In this document: positions 6,628-11,512 of the stretch, in pieces | Numbering within the stretch: the stretch's first letter is position 1 | Layout: every line of letters starts with the position of its first letter | Assembly (NCBI GenBank): GCA_023387635.1 | Contig: JAEWHU010000245.1 | Coordinates: 1 to 11,512, forward strand | DNA from: Bacillota bacterium | Lineage (GTDB): Bacteria > Bacillota > Clostridia > Lachnospirales > Lachnospiraceae | Length of the DNA: 11,512 bases | Direction: 5' to 3' | Position numbers and translations under genes: made by a program | The notes under the pieces: generated by a model | Database searches by the model: none | Told to the model about the DNA's origin: nothing | The model's input: the letters and a program-made list of their open reading frames with translations, nothing else

Positions 6628-6937
6628 TTCATTTTAATATACATCAAAACAAAATGATTAATTATTAAATAATAACCATCACAATGAAATGCTTTGTAAT
6701 TTTAACCAATCAAGATTCATTTATTAAATTAAAATATTATGTACAGAGCCTTAATTATACTATTAATTAAAAAATTTGATATTATTGGTATAAAATAAGA
6801 CAATATATTTGTCTTTGCTAATCAAATATATTGCCTTATTTTTTTACTACATATATTAATTCCATGTCTTATATTTGAAAAAGATATGAAAATTTCCCTT
6901 TTATTTCTTCTAATTCCATTCTTCTAATCTATTTCTA
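6628..6937. other. Intergenic region, very AT-rich
   Basis: This 310-base gap lies upstream of the 127-residue gene and downstream of the DUF362 gene. It contains the hairpin at 6792-6842 and a plus-strand 28-codon open frame at 6684-6770 that has no ribosome binding site. I see no further gene, repeat or attachment site. Confidence 0.6.
6792..6842. terminator. Bidirectional terminator-like hairpin after the DUF362 gene
   Basis: Arms of 20 bases (6792-6811 and 6823-6842) pair around an 11-base loop with one imperfect position, which is a G-U wobble on the minus strand. On the minus strand it would end the DUF362 transcript, with tail TTATTTTATA. On the plus strand the stem runs directly into TTTTTTT up to 6845, a better terminator tail, although no clear plus-strand gene precedes it. 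Confidence 0.7.
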
Positions 6938-8071
6938 TTATTTTAATAGCTTATAGATAAAGCTACTTTTAATATTAACCGCTTTGTATGGACATAATTC
7001 TTGACAGCAAAAGCATCTTATACAATCTTTTCTTTTTATATATGCTTTCTTATCTTTCATACTTATTATGTTAACTGGGCAGCTTTTTGCACATTTTTCA
7101 CAACCAACACAAGCAGCTTTGTTAATTACTGGCCTTGGTTTTAGAAAAGGTGGAATACATTTGAGCATTCTAGAAAATTTTTGACTATCAGGAGCCTTAA
7201 AATCTTTCACTACAAGTTCAGATATCTGCGTCCCTAGTATATTTAATTCGTTCCCACTAGTTGGACATAGGCCTCTTCTTTTTGCAGATTCTACTATCTC
7301 TACTGAGTTCCCAAAATTAATTATTTCGCAACAAGCCAAATCAAGTGCAAACGGATTTTTACTTGTTAAAATTGCACTTACTTTTCTTGGTGTTCCAGCA
7401 CTTGGACCATTTCCCTCCATTGCTACGATACCATCGCATATAGTAATTACAGGCTTTTCATTACATATTCCTTCACATAAGTCGATTAACATTTCTGTAA
7501 ACTCTTTAGAGTTTGCAAATCTTGCATGCATTTCAAACTTTTTAGTACCTGGCATCGTACCAAATAGATTCTTAACACCACAGGTCATCTTTGTTAATGC
7601 ATGAGTCTTTAACTTGCATAGATTAATAATAATATCAGCTTCCATTATAGGTGTAATTATATCAAACGACTTTGCCATCACACCTTTCTTATTATGTAGG
7701 ATTTGAAATGATGTATCATAATTAAATATAGCACCCATCGCAAGTCCGCTTTCATAAAATCCAGAGGCTTTATAAACCTCTCTAAGTACTGGCTCCGTAT
7801 AGCTCCCAGGAGGACTTTCTGCAATAATCATATTGGCACCAAAATCCTTTAATAAACTCATAACTGCTTGCACTAAATTCGGATGTGTTGTTACTGCCTT
7901 TTCAGGGGAACGTTTTGCTAAGAGATTGGGTTTTAAAACTACTTTCTTATTTTTGAAGTAATCTCCATCTATATTTAATAAATTAAACTGATTCTTAATA
8001 ATTCGCTTTAATTCTTCTACTTCATAGGTTTCCCATCTTGATATTGCTACGTTATTATCATCTAGCTTCAT
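6938..8071 (-). CDS. DUF362 protein with C-terminal double 4Fe-4S ferredoxin domain
   Basis: A 377-residue cytoplasmic protein. Residues about 40-290 are the DUF362 domain: KKVVLKPNLL at 42-51, a THPNLVQAV segment at 62-70, and the hallmark KLKTHALTKMTCGVKNLFGT at 153-172. Residues 315-365 form a bacterial ferredoxin-type domain with two Cx2Cx2Cx3CP motifs (Cys321, 324, 327, 331 and Cys350, 353, 356, 360), expected to bind two 4Fe-4S clusters. An additional Cys355 makes the second motif CIRCFCCQELCP. This architecture is common in anaerobic bacteria and archaea; an electron-transfer role is likely but no reaction is established. The ATG at 8071 has AAAGGA upstream. It appears monocistronic and is divergent from the Xre gene. 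No strong promoter was found in its 250-base upstream region. Confidence 0.88.
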   Translation of the reverse strand: MKLDDNNVAISRWETYEVEELKRIIKNQFNLLNIDGDYFKNKKVVLKPNLLAKRSPEKAVTTHPNLVQAVMSLLKDFGANMIIAESPPGSYTEPVLREVYKASGFYESGLAMGAIFNYDTSFQILHNKKGVMAKSFDIITPIMEADIIINLCKLKTHALTKMTCGVKNLFGTMPGTKKFEMHARFANSKEFTEMLIDLCEGICNEKPVITICDGIVAMEGNGPSAGTPRKVSAILTSKNPFALDLACCEIINFGNSVEIVESAKRRGLCPTSGNELNILGTQISELVVKDFKAPDSQKFSRMLKCIPPFLKPRPVINKAACVGCEKCAKSCPVNIISMKDKKAYIKRKDCIRCFCCQELCPYKAVNIKSSFIYKLLK

Positions 8072-8294
8072 CTTATTATTCCTTTCACAATCTATTTTTG
8101 ATATATCATTTATTTATATTAATCATTAATTTCCCATGTATTACCATACCAATATACCATGATTATATAGCAAATAAAAGAATTAATTTATAACCTGTAT
8201 ATAATCCAAATCCTGCATAGTTAATTGAACCTTTATCGAATTCATATATTAATTTATCAGTTTTACCATATTATATTAAAATTGTAAAATATAC

Positions 8295-8323
8295 TTGACA
8301 TTATATGTAAAGCAAACTATACT
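8295..8323 (+). promoter_or_regulatory. Sigma-A promoter of the Xre-membrane protein operon
   Basis: TTGACA (8295-8300), a 17-base spacer, then TATACT (8318-8323), one mismatch in total to consensus. Transcription should start near 8330, which is after the ATG at 8324; that ATG therefore cannot be the usual start of the following gene. Confidence 0.85.
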
Positions 8324-8346
8324 ATGAATGTAAAGCTCACTATACA
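8305..8346 (+). repeat. Tandem operator-like repeats over the Xre promoter
   Basis: ATGTAAAGCAAACTATAC (8305-8322) and ATGTAAAGCTCACTATAC (8328-8345) differ at two positions and are 23 bases apart, about two helical turns. The second copy is an imperfect dyad, TGTAAAG-CTCA-CTATACA (8329-8346). The first covers the spacer and -10; the second covers the transcription start. This is the layout of an autorepressor operator. Confidence 0.7.
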
Positions 8347-8374
8347 TAAAATGGAAAGGAAAGAATGTGATAAA

Positions 8375-8584
8375 TTGCAAACGAAAATTCAAGAGTTTAG
8401 AAAGTTGAAAAAAGTAACACAAAGCGAACTAGCTGATGCTGTGAATGTAACTAGGCAAACAATTATCTCCTTAGAAAATGGTAAATATAAAGCATCATTA
8501 GTATTAGCTCATAAAATTGCCCAATTTTTTGAAGTTACAATTGAAGACATTTTTATATTTGATGGGGAGGATGAGAATATATGA
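8375..8584 (+). CDS. Xre-family helix-turn-helix transcriptional regulator
   Basis: A small Cro/C1-type DNA-binding protein of 69 residues when started at TTG 8375. It then begins MQTKIQEFRKLKKVTQSELA, matching the usual N-terminus and length of this short family. The helix-turn-helix runs from TQSELADAVNVTRQ to TIISLENGKYKASLVL, followed by AHKIAQFFEVTIEDIF. ATGs at 8324 and 8351 are in frame, but the first precedes the expected transcription start and neither has a ribosome binding site. AAAGGA at 8355-8360 serves TTG with a long 14-base spacing, so the start is uncertain. The stop overlaps the next gene's ATG (ATGA). Two operator-like repeats over its promoter suggest autoregulation. In such pairs the regulator commonly controls the neighbouring membrane gene; the signal is unknown. 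Confidence 0.85.
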   Translation: MQTKIQEFRKLKKVTQSELADAVNVTRQTIISLENGKYKASLVLAHKIAQFFEVTIEDIFIFDGEDENI

Positions 8585-9060
8585 GAGATTTATTTATGGG
8601 AACAAAAGCAAAGAATAATGAGGAATATAAAAAAATTGTTAAATCTCGAATGAATTGCATGATTTTACTAATGTTTGCAGGAGTTATGACATTGATGATT
8701 GCGCTATTGGCAGAATTTAAATGGTCAATCCAAACGAATGAACATATGCTTGCTACCTATTCGGGTGTAGGTTCAGGTTTAATATTTGCATCTATTGTAC
8801 TTTGGATTAAATATAAAAAACTACTGTCCGATGATGATAAATTAAAGGAATCAAGGTTAAAAGATACGGATGAAAGATTAATTGAAATTAATAGTAAAGC
8901 ATTCAGAGTTGCTTCATTTGTTTTATTACTATCTATATATGCTTTTTGCCTAATTGGTGGTATATATTATCCTATATTAATAAAGGCTCTAGGAGGAATC
9001 GTTTTAATTTTTACAATTTCCTATTCTGTTGCATATACATTTTATAGTAAGAAAATGTAG
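8581..9060 (+). CDS. Four-helix membrane protein paired with Xre regulator
   Basis: A 159-residue integral membrane protein with hydrophobic segments at about 26-45, 58-77, 108-128 and 131-152. The loop between helices two and three is charged (KKLLSDDDKLKESRLKDTDERL, 79-100) and probably cytoplasmic; DERLIEINSKAFRVA before helix three resembles the DUF2178-like membrane proteins that often accompany short Xre regulators, an assignment made by eye only. Its ATG overlaps the regulator's stop codon in ATGA, so the two are translationally coupled. It may act as a membrane partner or target of the regulator. No enzyme motif is visible. No terminator follows it in the 188 bases before the ABC transporter genes. 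Confidence 0.8.
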   Translation: MRDLFMGTKAKNNEEYKKIVKSRMNCMILLMFAGVMTLMIALLAEFKWSIQTNEHMLATYSGVGSGLIFASIVLWIKYKKLLSDDDKLKESRLKDTDERLIEINSKAFRVASFVLLLSIYAFCLIGGIYYPILIKALGGIVLIFTISYSVAYTFYSKKM

Positions 9061-9100
9061 AGAGTAAAGATTAGAATTTGCCATAAAATCCCATATATTC

Positions 9101-9129
9101 TTTACCTAAGATCCAAATAATGTTATAAT
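9101..9129 (+). promoter_or_regulatory. Candidate promoter of the ABC exporter genes
   Basis: TTTACC (9101-9106), a 17-base spacer, then a perfect TATAAT (9124-9129). The -35 matches four of six bases. A second TATAAT at 9213-9218 lacks a well-spaced -35. The leader would be about 115 bases. Confidence 0.55.
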
Positions 9130-9248
9130 TACTTTGTTTTATTAAAGTGAGTTTAAATTTTTATGTTAATTCGATTGTCTAGTATTGAATAAATTTATGT
9201 TAATGCATCATATATAATGAAGAATGTGATGTAAGAAAGAGAGGAATT

Positions 9249-10190
9249 ATGTCTTTAAGTGTTAAAAATTTGTCAAAAAGTTACGGGGACAAAGTTGTAG
9301 TTGATAACTTAAACTTCGAAATTAAAGAGCCCGGAGTTTATGCTCTTCTTGGAACGAATGGAGCTGGCAAAACTACAACCCTTCGTATCATCCTTGGAAT
9401 GTTAGCAAAAAACAGTGGAGAAGTATTATGGAATGGGAAACCACTAGACTCTGTACAAACAAATGTAGGCTACCTTGCAGAAGAAAGAGGATTATATCCT
9501 AAATATACTTTATTAGATCAACTTTTATATTTTGCTAAACTTAAGAATGTACCAAAGAATATTGCAATGGACCGTATCAAATATTGGTCTGACAGATTAC
9601 AAGTAAATGAATATCTATTTCCACCTAAAACAAAAGGTAAAAAAGTACAAAAAGCAAATCGTGCTGATCAATTATCAAAAGGAAATCAACAAAAGATTCA
9701 GTTGATGGCTGCTTTAATTTCGGATCCAGAATTGATTATTCTGGATGAACCTCTTAGCGGTCTAGACCCTGTAAATACAGATTTATTTAAATCCATAATA
9801 AGAGAAGAAATAAACAAAAATAAATACTTAATTATGTCCAGTCACCAAATGCCAACCATCGAAGAATTTTGTTCTGACATTACAATATTAAACCGTGGGA
9901 AAGCGGTACTTCAAGGAAATTTAAATGAAATCAAAAAAGGTTATGGTAGAGTTAATCTTTTTGTTAAGAGTGATACAGATATTCAGTCTTATATCTCCTC
10001 TTTTGGCTTAACAGTTGTGAATAAAACACCAAGTGAATATCATCTAAAAGTAACTGGAGAGGAACAAGCAATGGAGTTCTTACACAAATTAATTCTTGAT
10101 AGAGTTCCTATTGTTAAATTTGAACTTAGGGAACCATCCCTGCATGAAATATTCATAGAAAAGGTGGGAGATGCACATGAAGAAAGGTAA
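9249..10190 (+). CDS. natA: ABC-2 type exporter ATP-binding protein (NatA-like)
   Basis: Cytoplasmic ATPase of a NatAB/YhaQ-type exporter, 313 residues. Walker A GTNGAGKT is at 35-42, the YLAEERGLYPK segment at 75-85 is typical of this subfamily, the signature LSKGNQQK at 142-149, Walker B LIILDE at 162-167, and the switch His199. After about residue 225 comes the extra C-terminal domain found in these ATPases (DUF4162-like), ending REPSLHEIFIEKV. A Lys-rich segment (KTKGKKVQKANRAD, 127-140) appears to be inserted just before the signature, where relatives are shorter. GAGAGG precedes the ATG by four bases. It overlaps the permease gene by 14 bases. Members are linked to sodium, drug or peptide export; the substrate here cannot be deduced. 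Confidence 0.88.
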   Translation: MSLSVKNLSKSYGDKVVVDNLNFEIKEPGVYALLGTNGAGKTTTLRIILGMLAKNSGEVLWNGKPLDSVQTNVGYLAEERGLYPKYTLLDQLLYFAKLKNVPKNIAMDRIKYWSDRLQVNEYLFPPKTKGKKVQKANRADQLSKGNQQKIQLMAALISDPELIILDEPLSGLDPVNTDLFKSIIREEINKNKYLIMSSHQMPTIEEFCSDITILNRGKAVLQGNLNEIKKGYGRVNLFVKSDTDIQSYISSFGLTVVNKTPSEYHLKVTGEEQAMEFLHKLILDRVPIVKFELREPSLHEIFIEKVGDAHEER

Positions 10191-11505
10191 ATTTTCAGGT
10201 TGGAGAGATGTATTTTCCTTTACTTTAATTCAAACCTTAAAAAGTAAAGCATTTCTAGTCTCCTACATCATTTTTCTTGTTATAGCCATGGTTTCAGTAC
10301 CAATAATTAATATAATTAGTTCTAAAAGTCTTAATACTGATGAACCGAATCCTATTAAAAAAGTATATATAAATAATGCAACTACCATAGAAAATATGGA
10401 TTTTTCTGATACCTATACAGATTTAGCCTTAAACAATATTGTATTCGAGCCAATGAAAGAAGACTACAATATTGTTGCTGATAGAATTGAAGCCACAGAA
10501 CATGAATCCGTAATCTTAACAGTAACAGAGAGTGAAGGTATCTATTCTTTAAATTTTGTTAAAGCAAGTAAAGGGCCAGTAAAGGATTCTCATATGCAAT
10601 CATTACAAAGCATAATGACGAAGCATTTTGAACTCTTTCGAATTAAGGCACTTGGCATAACAGATGAACAGCAAGAAATGCTAGATGCTAAGGTTGAAAC
10701 TATTGTTAATATAGTAGATGTGAAGGGTTTTCCAATTGTAAAAGTAGATACTTCAATATCCTACACCGAATATTGGTTTATCTATGGCATTCTATTTGTG
10801 GTATTAATGGTTAATGTTATGGCAAGTACTCAGGTTGCAACATCAATTGTAACTGAAAAATCAACAAGAGTAGTTGAATATTTACTAATATCAGTAAACC
10901 CACTAGCACTAATGATAGGTAAAATTTTAGCAATGTTATCTGCAGTATTATTACAGATAATATCAATGATGGTAATTCTATTCCTATCCAATAAGGTTTC
11001 TGCTGCCCTTTTACCTTCTAATGGAACTAGTGCATTGCAACAATATATACCAACAAATATATTCAATAATTTAAACATAGTAAATATTATCCTTTGTCTC
11101 ATACTAATTATTTTAGGATTAATATTCTATGCAACATTAGCAAGTCTTGCTGGTGCAACCATAAGTAAAATTGAAGAGTTAAATGAGGGTCTTACCTTAT
11201 TTACCTTTACAAATCTAATTGGGGCATATGTTGGACTTGGTGCAGCAAATGTATTAATGGCAGGTGGAATTAATGGCTTTGTAACTTTTGCATTCCTTTT
11301 CCCACTATCCTCTCCATTTTTATTACCAGGTGCCATTATAGTAGGAAAAGTAGGTTTACCTATGGTAGCTATAGCAATCGTTTTACAAATAGTATTCATA
11401 TACTTATTGCTTCTATTTGTTGCTAAAGTATATGAAACCTTAATCCTACACAACGGAAATAAAATTAAATTGAAAGAATTAGTACATCTTTCAAAGACTG
11501 TATAG
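10177..11505 (+). CDS. natB: ABC-2 type exporter permease (NatB-like)
   Basis: Membrane subunit of the exporter, 442 residues. I place the start at ATG 10177 because AGGTGGGAG ends six bases before it; the ATG two codons upstream (10171) is too close to that site. One helix lies at about 24-46, followed by an extracytoplasmic domain of roughly 150 residues, then about six helices from residue 199 to 416, the usual ABC2_membrane_3 layout. The motif VTEKSTRVVEYLLISVNPLA (225-244) after the second helix is the conserved EEK-SRVMEILLSSV-P region of NatB/YhaP permeases. The gene overlaps the ATPase gene, so they are coupled and presumably form one complex. The strong ribosome binding site just past its stop shows the operon continues, possibly with a second permease. 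Confidence 0.87.
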   Translation: MKKGKFSGWRDVFSFTLIQTLKSKAFLVSYIIFLVIAMVSVPIINIISSKSLNTDEPNPIKKVYINNATTIENMDFSDTYTDLALNNIVFEPMKEDYNIVADRIEATEHESVILTVTESEGIYSLNFVKASKGPVKDSHMQSLQSIMTKHFELFRIKALGITDEQQEMLDAKVETIVNIVDVKGFPIVKVDTSISYTEYWFIYGILFVVLMVNVMASTQVATSIVTEKSTRVVEYLLISVNPLALMIGKILAMLSAVLLQIISMMVILFLSNKVSAALLPSNGTSALQQYIPTNIFNNLNIVNIILCLILIILGLIFYATLASLAGATISKIEELNEGLTLFTFTNLIGAYVGLGAANVLMAGGINGFVTFAFLFPLSSPFLLPGAIIVGKVGLPMVAIAIVLQIVFIYLLLLFVAKVYETLILHNGNKIKLKELVHLSKTV

Positions 11506-11512
11506 AGGAGGT
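11506..11512 (+). promoter_or_regulatory. Ribosome binding site of a gene beyond the right edge
   Basis: AGGAGGT directly follows the permease stop codon and is the full complement of the 16S rRNA 3' end. A start codon is expected within about ten bases outside the window. Confidence 0.75.

Noticed and set aside
8163..8270. Minus-strand 35-codon frame with protein-like composition (contains DKGSINYAGFGLYTGYK)
   Set aside because: It has no start codon and no ribosome binding site, and a stop codon immediately precedes it. It could be a gene remnant, but nothing supports that beyond codon pattern.
9064..9105. Terminator after the Xre-linked membrane gene
   Set aside because: The inverted GTAAAGA/TCTTTAC has only seven pairs, a 28-base loop and no U-tract.

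Overview
The window is AT-rich DNA with Firmicutes-type signals: near-consensus sigma-A promoters, AGGAG-type ribosome binding sites, a TTG start and intrinsic terminators. Gene content (a B12 riboswitch ahead of a BtuFCD-like importer, a DUF362 ferredoxin-like protein, an ArsR-DUF2087 regulator, a small Xre plus membrane-protein pair, and a NatAB-type exporter) fits an anaerobic clostridium, probably Lachnospiraceae. That placement is inferred from gene content and base composition; no rRNA or other phylogenetic marker is present.

Layout. All genes from the left edge to about 8.07 kb are on the minus strand; all genes after that are on the plus strand. Reading left to right: a truncated single-pass membrane protein with an in-frame 42-bp tandem repeat (1-379); a divergent NAD(P)-dependent glycerol-3-phosphate dehydrogenase, gpsA-like, with its own promoter (503-1459); a cobalamin uptake operon transcribed leftward from about 5.43 kb (riboswitch, leader terminator, btuF-like lipoprotein, btuC-like permease, btuD-like ATPase, and a cobalamin-adenosyltransferase-like protein) ending at a long hairpin near 1.63 kb; an ArsR-DUF2087 regulator and an unrecognised 127-residue protein behind a perfect consensus promoter (5542-6627); and a DUF362 protein with two 4Fe-4S motifs (6938-8071). 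The plus-strand half holds an Xre regulator translationally coupled to a four-helix membrane protein (8375-9060), then an ABC-2 exporter pair, natA/natB-like (9249-11505). A strong ribosome binding site in the last seven bases shows that another gene follows.

How the parts work together. The B12 operon is the clearest unit. When cobalamin is plentiful the riboswitch should favour the leader terminator and shut off import. The adenosyltransferase-like last gene would convert or handle the imported cofactor, but its active-site segment looks altered. The Xre gene has two copies of an 18-bp imperfect dyad across its own -10 and transcription start, which points to autoregulation. The adjacent exporter may belong to the same response, because no terminator separates them, but it also has its own candidate promoter.

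I found no mobile element, CRISPR array, tRNA or rRNA. The window is mostly recognisable families. The less explained parts are the 127-residue protein, the repeat-bearing membrane protein, the Xre operator array, and a plus-strand terminator-like hairpin with no obvious plus-strand gene before it.
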